Source of the DNA: Aureibacter tunicatorum
GTDB lineage: Bacteria; Bacteroidota; Bacteroidia; Cytophagales; Cyclobacteriaceae
NCBI RefSeq assembly: GCF_036492635.1
Contig: NZ_AP025305.1
Span: 3,038,001 to 3,102,000, forward strand
Direction: 5' to 3'
DNA: 64,000 bases
A program made the position numbers and the translations under genes. The notes beneath the pieces are model-generated. The model made no database searches. It had not been told where the DNA came from and worked only from the letters and a program-made list of their open reading frames with translations. Shown piece after piece: positions 8,824 through 14,899 of the stretch. Each line of letters begins with the position of its first letter. Within the stretch, counting starts at the first letter, position 1.

Positions 8824-9477
8824 TTATACATTTAAATGTAGTGTCTCTACATAATAAAAATCTTGATCTTCCACATGCTCAATGATCACAGCTTGATCTC
8901 CTTCAGAAATATGTTTTCCTTGAAGCGCTTTAACATTCAACCGGACCTTGTCTCCAGCCCATTCCATCTCAGCTTGACTTAAAAGATCTCCTTTAGCATC
9001 ATATAAGACAGTACAAGTTTTTCCTTCAAAGTTGGTATCGATAGTACCATCCAAGCCTTCCCATAATTTAGCGACTGGAATACAAGCGTATTTTGCAAAA
9101 AACAACGAGACAAAAATAATAGGCAATAATAAAATCAAGCCTAGCCAAAATGATTCTATACCCAATAAATGATTAATCAATATCGACATTACCCACATTG
9201 GGAATACGACAAAAAAAAGATAAATCATAATAGGCATTCTGCCTATATTGAAATAAGAAAGAAATCCTGATACTCCGCTCAAGCCGCCCTCAGCATCAGC
9301 ATCAACATCAGCATCCATATCTATGTCAGCATCAGCATCAACGTCTAAATCAAAGTCAATGGTATCAAAATCAATCAAACCCATAAAGGCGATCATACCA
9401 TACATCAACACAAAAACCAACAAAAAAGTAGGGATAATATTAGCTCCCTTCACCGCTTCCTGTAATAGTTCAATCAT
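8824..9477 (-). CDS. YqiJ/NfeD-like membrane protein with OB-fold
   Basis: The product is 217 residues long. It has an N-terminal membrane segment (about 13-35), an acidic loop at about 37-66, two or three further hydrophobic segments (about 80-130), and a C-terminal soluble beta-rich domain (about 140-217) that fits the OB-fold found in YqiJ and NfeD proteins. The acidic loop is made of alternating Asp-Ala/Asp-Val/Asp-Ile dipeptides. NfeD/YqiJ proteins are obligate genomic partners of flotillins, and the flotillin gene follows directly. It is the first gene of the module; the promoter must lie in the AT-rich gap to its right, but no clear Bacteroidota consensus is visible there. Confidence 0.78.
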   Translation of the reverse strand: MIELLQEAVKGANIIPTFLLVFVLMYGMIAFMGLIDFDTIDFDLDVDADADIDMDADVDADAEGGLSGVSGFLSYFNIGRMPIMIYLFFVVFPMWVMSILINHLLGIESFWLGLILLLPIIFVSLFFAKYACIPVAKLWEGLDGTIDTNFEGKTCTVLYDAKGDLLSQAEMEWAGDKVRLNVKALQGKHISEGDQAVIIEHVEDQDFYYVETLHLNV

Positions 9478-9796
9478 ACGCTCATATTATTAGATATAAT
9501 TCAAAATTCAATCAAATCACATTAAACATTACGCTAATAAAAATAGAAATGTTACAAAAAATAGAACAATAAAATTATTTATCTGATTTTTTGAATCAAA
9601 AACACTTATAAAGCATTAATTAATGAAAAATGAATATTAATAAACAAATCTAGTTAATCTTTTAGATTATATTATAAATAACCTATGAAAAAATTTAACT
9701 CAAAAAGTAAATCATGTAAATCTTTTATTTAAGTTTCAAATAAAATGAAAAACTGCCTTTACATGATATTAAATTAGCAAATGAAAATTTATAGAC
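9478..9796. other. AT-rich intergenic region with nested inverted repeat
   Basis: This stretch lies between the end of the tRNA transcript and the start of the YqiJ-like gene and carries no convincing open frame. ATCATGTAAA at 9711-9720 pairs with TTTACATGAT at 9758-9767, and inside it TTTTATTT pairs with AAATAAAA. The promoter of the flotillin module should be here, but no TAnnTTTG match at proper spacing is seen. Confidence 0.5.
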
Positions 9797-9837
9797 AAAA
9801 AAAAGCGCTAATAAAATACAATATTTTATTAGCGCTT
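9797..9837 (-). terminator. Rho-independent terminator of the tRNA array
   Basis: A perfect 16-bp stem (9803-9818 with 9822-9837, loop CAA) lies 3 nt after the last tRNA-Thr and is followed on the minus strand by eight T. It ends the tRNA transcript. Confidence 0.92.
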
Positions 9838-9840
9838 ATG

Positions 9841-9914
9841 AGCCTCCAGTCGGATTCGAACCAACGACCTACTGATTACAAGTCAGTTGCTCTGGCCAGC
9901 TGAGCTATGGAGGC
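9841..9914 (-). tRNA. tRNA-Thr(UGU), array copy 1
   Basis: 74 nt with full cloverleaf: acceptor GCCTCCA/TGGAGGC, anticodon loop CTTGTAA giving anticodon UGU (reads ACA and related Thr codons), and T-loop GGTTCGAATCC. CCA is not encoded. Last tRNA of the transcript. Confidence 0.97.
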
Positions 9915-9930
9915 GATAATAATTATTACT

Positions 9931-10004
9931 TGGAGGTCTCGAGCGGATTCGAACCGCTGTAAATGGTTTTGCAGACCACTGCCTAGCCACTCGGCCACGA
10001 GACC
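9931..10004 (-). tRNA. tRNA-Cys(GCA), array copy 1
   Basis: Acceptor GGTCTCG/CGAGACC, anticodon loop CTGCAAA giving anticodon GCA (reads UGU and UGC), discriminator U, then an encoded CCA (9931-9933). 16 bp from the preceding tRNA-Thr. Confidence 0.97.
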
Positions 10005-10020
10005 TTATCTCTATATTTTG

Positions 10021-10094
10021 AGCCTCCAGTCGGATTCGAACCAACGACCTACTGATTACAAGTCAGTTGCTCTGGCCAGCTGAGCTATGGAGGC
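10021..10094 (-). tRNA. tRNA-Thr(UGU), array copy 2
   Basis: Sequence identical by eye to the copy at 9841-9914, anticodon UGU, no encoded CCA. Confidence 0.97.
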
Positions 10095-10110
10095 GATAAT
10101 AATTATTATT

Positions 10111-10184
10111 TGGAGGTCTCGAGCGGATTCGAACCGCTGTAAATGGTTTTGCAGACCACTGCCTAGCCACTCGGCCACGAGACC
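10111..10184 (-). tRNA. tRNA-Cys(GCA), array copy 2
   Basis: Sequence identical by eye to the copy at 9931-10004, anticodon GCA, CCA encoded. Confidence 0.97.
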
Positions 10185-10199
10185 TTATATCTAAATTAG

Positions 10200-10273
10200 A
10201 GCCTCCAGTCGGATTCGAACCAACGACCTACTGATTACAAGTCAGTTGCTCTGGCCAGCTGAGCTATGGAGGC
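10200..10273 (-). tRNA. tRNA-Thr(UGU), array copy 3
   Basis: Identical tRNA-Thr sequence, anticodon UGU, no encoded CCA. The spacer to its left is 15 bp, one shorter than after the first two pairs. Confidence 0.97.
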
Positions 10274-10289
10274 GATAATAATTATTACT

Positions 10290-10363
10290 TGGAGGTCTCG
10301 AGCGGATTCGAACCGCTGTAAATGGTTTTGCAGACCACTGCCTAGCCACTCGGCCACGAGACC
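10290..10363 (-). tRNA. tRNA-Cys(GCA), array copy 3
   Basis: Identical tRNA-Cys sequence, anticodon GCA, CCA encoded. Confidence 0.97.
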
Positions 10364-10379
10364 TTATCTCTATATTTTG

Positions 10380-10453
10380 AGCCTCCAGTCGGATTCGAAC
10401 CAACGACCTACTGATTACAAGTCAGTTGCTCTGGCCAGCTGAGCTATGGAGGC
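10380..10453 (-). tRNA. tRNA-Thr(UGU), array copy 4
   Basis: Identical tRNA-Thr sequence, anticodon UGU, no encoded CCA. Confidence 0.97.
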
Positions 10454-10469
10454 GATAATAATTATTATT

Positions 10470-10543
10470 TGGAGGTCTCGAGCGGATTCGAACCGCTGTA
10501 AATGGTTTTGCAGACCACTGCCTAGCCACTCGGCCACGAGACC
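10470..10543 (-). tRNA. tRNA-Cys(GCA), array copy 4
   Basis: Identical tRNA-Cys sequence, anticodon GCA, CCA encoded. Confidence 0.97.
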
Positions 10544-10559
10544 TTATCTCTAAATATTG

Positions 10560-10633
10560 AGCCTCCAGTCGGATTCGAACCAACGACCTACTGATTACAA
10601 GTCAGTTGCTCTGGCCAGCTGAGCTATGGAGGC
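10560..10633 (-). tRNA. tRNA-Thr(UGU), array copy 5
   Basis: Identical tRNA-Thr sequence, anticodon UGU, no encoded CCA. Confidence 0.97.
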
Positions 10634-10649
10634 GATAATAATTATTACT

Positions 10650-10723
10650 TGGAGGTCTCGAGCGGATTCGAACCGCTGTAAATGGTTTTGCAGACCACTG
10701 CCTAGCCACTCGGCCACGAGACC
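10650..10723 (-). tRNA. tRNA-Cys(GCA), array copy 5
   Basis: Identical tRNA-Cys sequence, anticodon GCA, CCA encoded. Confidence 0.97.
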
Positions 10724-10739
10724 TTATCTCTATATTTTG

Positions 10740-10813
10740 AGCCTCCAGTCGGATTCGAACCAACGACCTACTGATTACAAGTCAGTTGCTCTGGCCAGCT
10801 GAGCTATGGAGGC
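10740..10813 (-). tRNA. tRNA-Thr(UGU), array copy 6, first of the transcript
   Basis: Identical tRNA-Thr sequence, anticodon UGU, no encoded CCA. It is promoter-proximal: the consensus promoter lies 37 bp upstream. Confidence 0.97.
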
Positions 10814-10849
10814 GATTAGATTTCACACACCCTTCGTTCAAAGGGAATG

Positions 10850-10880
10850 CAAAAGTAGGAATTGCTTTATTAATTCCAAA
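10850..10880 (-). promoter_or_regulatory. Bacteroidota-type promoter of the tRNA array
   Basis: On the minus strand TTTG (10877-10880), 19 nt, then TACTTTTG (10850-10857): an exact match to the Bacteroidota sigma-ABfr consensus TTTG / TAnnTTTG. It lies directly between the rpsA terminator and the first tRNA, so the array is an independent transcript. Confidence 0.82.
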
Positions 10881-10888
10881 GCTTTGAC

Positions 10889-10917
10889 AAAAAAAAAGCA
10901 CCCTAAAGGTGCTTTTT
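10889..10917 (-). terminator. Rho-independent terminator of rpsA
   Basis: AAAAAGCACC (10893-10902) pairs with GGTGCTTTTT (10908-10917) around a 5-nt loop; on the minus strand the stem is followed by a run of T. It lies about 30 bp after the rpsA stop codon. Confidence 0.88.
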
Positions 10918-10945
10918 AATTATTTTCAATGAAAAGTCCAATCAA

Positions 10946-12721
10946 TTATTTAGACTCGCCATCATTTTCCATTTTTTGCTTCAACGCTGTCAATGCATCA
11001 AGATCCCCTAGAGTATCTTTCTCTACATCAGCAGCAGTTTTGTTAGCAGCAGCTTTCTTCTTAGGAGCCTTCTTCTTCACTTCAACTTCATCCTCTTGGT
11101 ATGTAGCTGTGTGAGAAAGAACGATTCTCTTCTCATCCTTGTTGAATTCAACAACTTTGAAATCCAATGCTTCACCAACACCTGCTTGCCCGCCTTCTTC
11201 TTTGTTCAACGTCTTAGTCAAAGCAAATCCTTCGATGCCATATGGCAACTCAAGAACAGCTCCTTTATCGTTTTTACTCAAGATTGTAGCTTTATGAACA
11301 GATCCTCTTGTGAAGATAGACTCGAAAGTATCCCAAGGATTTTCTTCAAGTTGCTTATGCCCTAGAGCAAGTCTTCTGTTTTCAACATCCAACTCCAACA
11401 CTTGAACATCCAAGTTCTCTCCTACTTTCACAAACTCTGACGGATGCTTGATCTTCTTAGTCCAAGACAAATCAGAAACGTGAACTAGACCGTCGATACC
11501 TTCTTCAAGCTCGATGAACAAACCGAAGTTAGTCAAGTTTCTAACAACACCTTGGTGCTTAGTACCAACAGCATACTTAGTCAATACATCACCTTTAGTC
11601 CAAGGATCTTCAGTCAATTGCTTGATACCTAGTGACATTTTTCTTTCGTCACGGTCTAAAGTAAGAACAACTGCTTCAAGCGCATCACCTATCTTGATGA
11701 AATCTTGTGGATTTCTCAAGTGCTGCGACCAAGACATTTCAGAAACGTGAATCAATCCTTCAACACCTGGCATGATTTCCAAGAAAGCACCGTAATCAGC
11801 AACATTAACAATCTTACCTGTTACTTTAGAACCAACTTGAAGATCTTCTGGAAGTGAATCCCATGGATGAGGAGTCAATTGCTTCATACCTAGAGAAATT
11901 CTCTTCTTTTGATCATCAAAATCAAGAACTACAACGTTCACTTTTTGATCCAACTGAAGAACTTCTTCTGGATGATTGATTCTTCCCCAAGAAATATCAG
12001 TGATGTGCAATAGACCATCAACACCACCAAGATCGATAAACACACCGAAATTAGTCATATTCTTGATAACACCTTCAAGAACTTGACCTTTCTCAAGGTT
12101 ATTAAGAATCTCTGCTTTTTGCTTCTCAAGATCTTTCTCGATAAGAACTTTGTGAGAAACTACAACGTTATCGTTAGTGTAGTTAATCTTAACTACCTTA
12201 ACTTCCATTTTCTTACCAACAAATACATCAAAGTCTCTGATTGGCTTAACATCGATTTGAGAACCTGGCAAGAATGCTTCAACACCGTAGATATCCACGA
12301 TAAGACCACCTTTAGTTCTTCTTTTAACAACTCCTTCGATTACAGAGTCATTATCAAGAGCTCCTTGGATTTGCTCCCAAGCTTTAACGATCTTAGCTTT
12401 TCTTCTTGACAATACCAATTGTCCTTGAGCGTTCTCTTGCTCTTCGATGTAAACTTCCACTTCGTCACCGATCTTCAAATCAGGAAGATCACGGAATTCA
12501 GTTGAAGAAACTAGACCGTCGGATTTGAAACCAATGTTCAAAACAACATCACGATCATTGATTGCAACTACCGTTGCTTTTACTACTTCTTTCTCTTCGA
12601 TTTGAGAAAGTGTAGCTTCGTACATTTTTTCTAATTCTTCTCTGTTTTCAGATGAATAAGAATCGCCGAAACCACCTTGTTCTAGTTCATCCCAGTTAAA
12701 ATCTTCTGGTGAATTTGCCAT
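10946..12721 (-). CDS. rpsA: 30S ribosomal protein S1
   Basis: This 591-residue protein has six S1 RNA-binding OB-fold repeats, of which the central ones (about residues 200-480) are the most regular: each carries an FGVFIDL/YGAFLEI/FGLFIEL strand, a GLLHITDISW/GLIHVSEMSW/GLVHVSDLSW motif and a KRISLGMKQL-type final strand. The C-terminal tail (about 550-591) is Lys/Ala-rich. S1 binds mRNA on the 30S subunit and brings it to the decoding site, important in Bacteroidota where Shine-Dalgarno sequences are weak. Length and order are standard for the phylum. A consensus promoter lies about 100 bp upstream, leaving a leader of roughly 90 nt with a small hairpin; S1 autoregulates in E. coli, but that is not shown here. 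Confidence 0.97.
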   Translation of the reverse strand: MANSPEDFNWDELEQGGFGDSYSSENREELEKMYEATLSQIEEKEVVKATVVAINDRDVVLNIGFKSDGLVSSTEFRDLPDLKIGDEVEVYIEEQENAQGQLVLSRRKAKIVKAWEQIQGALDNDSVIEGVVKRRTKGGLIVDIYGVEAFLPGSQIDVKPIRDFDVFVGKKMEVKVVKINYTNDNVVVSHKVLIEKDLEKQKAEILNNLEKGQVLEGVIKNMTNFGVFIDLGGVDGLLHITDISWGRINHPEEVLQLDQKVNVVVLDFDDQKKRISLGMKQLTPHPWDSLPEDLQVGSKVTGKIVNVADYGAFLEIMPGVEGLIHVSEMSWSQHLRNPQDFIKIGDALEAVVLTLDRDERKMSLGIKQLTEDPWTKGDVLTKYAVGTKHQGVVRNLTNFGLFIELEEGIDGLVHVSDLSWTKKIKHPSEFVKVGENLDVQVLELDVENRRLALGHKQLEENPWDTFESIFTRGSVHKATILSKNDKGAVLELPYGIEGFALTKTLNKEEGGQAGVGEALDFKVVEFNKDEKRIVLSHTATYQEDEVEVKKKAPKKKAAANKTAADVEKDTLGDLDALTALKQKMENDGESK

Positions 12722-12821
12722 AATATTAAGGCTCTAAACATACAGTCAAGTGCGAGCCAACCACTTAACCCATTAATTAAACATTTTCGGGAAGCCCCGA
12801 ACCGCTCACTCGAACGATGCG

Positions 12822-12853
12822 CAAAGGTAATAAGTTTTTGAAACACAATCAAA
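12822..12853 (-). promoter_or_regulatory. Bacteroidota-type promoter of rpsA
   Basis: On the minus strand TTTG (12850-12853), 20 nt, then TACCTTTG (12822-12829). Both boxes match the consensus. The predicted 5' leader is about 90-95 nt and contains the hairpin TTCGGG-GCTT-CCCGAA at 12786-12801. Confidence 0.78.
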
Positions 12854-13130
12854 TAGACTTATTAATAAAATCAACTTTTCAGTAAATGATTCTATAAAAT
12901 CACAGCAAGTTTGTAAGCTTATGCCCAAAATCATTTAAAAAAATGACCTACCACTGTTTGTCAAGAAAAAAATATGGTTTAATTTAGCGGTTCTGAGCCG
13001 TTAGCATACGGCTAGTCAAATAAAAGTGAAAGTCAAGAACAAAAATGCTTTTTAGTTATTTATTTTTTTTTCACTTTTGTAATCCTTTGCTTAAGCATTA
13101 GGATATAAATTTAATCGCAAGAATTGACAC
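12854..13130. other. Intergenic region between divergent rpsA and dnaA
   Basis: No open frame is credible here. AGCCGT (12996-13001) and ACGGCT (13008-13013) form a small hairpin, and a T-rich tract follows at about 13060. I looked for DnaA boxes (TTATCCACA and one-mismatch forms) and saw none, so there is no support for oriC beside dnaA. The dnaA promoter is not clear. Confidence 0.5.
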
Positions 13131-14564
13131 ATGCAGCACAACGACTGTCATAATGTATGGAGTAATTGTTTGGCCATTATAAAGGAAAACGTTAATGATC
13201 AAAGTTTTAAGACTTGGTTCATGCCCATCAAGCCATTGCAGCTTGTTGAAAACGTTTTGACTATACAGGTCCCAAGCCAATTCTTCTACGAATATCTGGA
13301 AGAGCATTATGTGTATCTTCTAAGAGCCGCTATCGACCATGTATTGGGCAAAAGCGGGCGATTGGAATATTCTGTTGTCGTAGACAATGGTTTTGAAGGT
13401 AATCAGCCATACACTGTAAACCTACCCAATAAATCGAACAGAAACGGAGACGGCAATGGCCTTAACCTTAAAGGTAGTGACTACTCAAGTCCTTTCGAGC
13501 TAAAGTCAGTCGAAGATTCTGTAAGAGACTCCCATCTAAATGATCAGTACACATTCGAAAATTATATCGAAGGCGACTGCAACAGACTTGCGAGATCTGC
13601 AGGATTTGCTGTAGCTCAAAAGCCGGGAATTACTTCTTTCAACCCATTAATGGTATATGGAGGAGTTGGTCTTGGCAAAACTCATTTAGTTCAAGCCATT
13701 GGGAACGAGATAAGAAACAATATTGAATTGGGAAATAAATTCATTCTATATGTTTCTTCCGAAAAGTTCACCAATCAATTCATCGAAGCTCTTAAAAGCA
13801 ACAGACTCCAACAATTTCAGAACTTCTACCTTCAAGTAGATGTGCTTATTTTGGATGACGTGCAATTCTTAGCTGGCAAAGAAAAAACGCAGGAGATGTT
13901 TTTTCATATCTTCAATCACTTGCACCAAAATGGCAAGCAAATCATTATGACCAGCGATTGCCCTCCTAAAGACCTTAAAGGCCTTCAGGAAAGATTGCTT
14001 TCAAGATTTAAATGGGGCTTAACAGCGGATCTTCAAACTCCGGATTTTGAAACCCGTATAGCCATCATCGAAAGAAAAATGCAAGCGGATGGCATACATG
14101 TACCAAAGAATGTCATTGAATACCTTGCTTATACAATAGATACAAACATCAGAGAACTTGAAGGTGTATTGATATCCTTAATCGCTCAAGCCTCTTTGGT
14201 AAGAAAAGATATTGATCTTGAATTAGCTAAATCCACTTTAAAGCATATTGTTGAAGATGTGGACACTGAAATGAGCATAGACTATATTCAAGAAGTTGTT
14301 TCTGAATATTATAATCTGAGCCCTAAAGACCTTAAAGCCAAATCAAGAAAAAAAGAATATGTAATAGCAAGACAAATAGCTATGTACTTTTCCAAAGAAC
14401 TCACTCAACATTCTCTTAAATCTATTGGCTACCATTTTGGCGGAAGAGATCATAGCACAGTCATACATGCAGTACAATCTGTTAATGACATGTTATCTAG
14501 CGGATCTAAACACAAAGGAGAAATTCAAGAAATAGAGAAAAAGCTTAAAGTAAAAGTTTCATAA
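13131..14564 (+). CDS. dnaA: Chromosomal replication initiator protein DnaA
   Basis: The product is 477 residues and full length. Domain I (about 1-85, with SFKTWFMPIKPL) is followed by a short linker, the AAA+ domain with Walker A GGVGLGKTH at about 177-185 and Walker B LILDDVQF at about 240-247, sensor/arginine-finger segments including LLSRFKWGL near 290, and domain IV with the DnaA-box-binding signature GGRDHSTVIHA at about 437-447. It unwinds oriC and loads the replicative helicase. The start is well placed because the conserved WSNCL...SFKTWF segment begins ten residues in. A terminator follows 8 bp after the stop, so it is monocistronic. Confidence 0.98.
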   Translation: MQHNDCHNVWSNCLAIIKENVNDQSFKTWFMPIKPLQLVENVLTIQVPSQFFYEYLEEHYVYLLRAAIDHVLGKSGRLEYSVVVDNGFEGNQPYTVNLPNKSNRNGDGNGLNLKGSDYSSPFELKSVEDSVRDSHLNDQYTFENYIEGDCNRLARSAGFAVAQKPGITSFNPLMVYGGVGLGKTHLVQAIGNEIRNNIELGNKFILYVSSEKFTNQFIEALKSNRLQQFQNFYLQVDVLILDDVQFLAGKEKTQEMFFHIFNHLHQNGKQIIMTSDCPPKDLKGLQERLLSRFKWGLTADLQTPDFETRIAIIERKMQADGIHVPKNVIEYLAYTIDTNIRELEGVLISLIAQASLVRKDIDLELAKSTLKHIVEDVDTEMSIDYIQEVVSEYYNLSPKDLKAKSRKKEYVIARQIAMYFSKELTQHSLKSIGYHFGGRDHSTVIHAVQSVNDMLSSGSKHKGEIQEIEKKLKVKVS

Positions 14565-14570
14565 CATTCA

Positions 14571-14598
14571 AGAGAGAGCCTTAGGCTCTCTTTTTTTT
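14571..14598 (+). terminator. Rho-independent terminator of dnaA
   Basis: AGAGAGCC (14573-14580), loop TTA, GGCTCTCT (14584-14591), then an unbroken T run to 14598. Confidence 0.92.
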
Positions 14599-14899
14599 AT
14601 TTCAATTTTTAAAGAATATCCCCCTCATTATTCAACTCCATCGCAACACGTAATAATACAAACAATAGGGAATAAATCAATTAATCCCCTTGACAGACTC
14701 AGCACACACATCTTTTATTAAATTTAATTTTGATTAAGTTCAATTTTAACACATCGATTAATATTCCTACCTAATTGCAGTATAAAAGCAATACTATATA
14801 CCCATAGTTATTAGGCATATAATTAACATTTTTTTATACTATTTTAGCGAAATAAAAGCTTTAAACAATTATTTTTTCAAAAAGGAATATTATAAACTC
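14599..14899. other. AT-rich leader region upstream of the GAF sensor gene
   Basis: This 300-bp stretch has no credible frame. It must hold the promoter of the sensor gene at 14900; TATACTATTTTAG near 14836 is a loose match only. I see no riboswitch-like structure. Confidence 0.4.

Larger units (their letters stand above)
9841..10813 (-). repeat. Tandem array of alternating tRNA-Thr/tRNA-Cys genes (about 180-bp unit)
   Basis: Five and a half copies of a Thr-Cys unit of about 180 bp. The genes are identical but the spacers come in two classes that alternate: Thr-Cys spacers end in ATTACTT (copies 1, 3, 5) or ATTATTT (copies 2, 4), and the Cys-Thr spacers alternate in the same phase. The pattern A-B-A-B-A implies that an older pair duplication diverged before a two-pair block of about 360 bp was itself duplicated. 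Confidence 0.93.

Noticed and set aside
9841-10813. CRISPR array
   Set aside because: The regular repeats are tRNA genes with complete cloverleafs, not short direct repeats with unique spacers.
12722-13130. Origin of replication beside dnaA
   Set aside because: No DnaA-box cluster or GATC/AT-rich unwinding arrangement was seen in the gaps on either side of dnaA.
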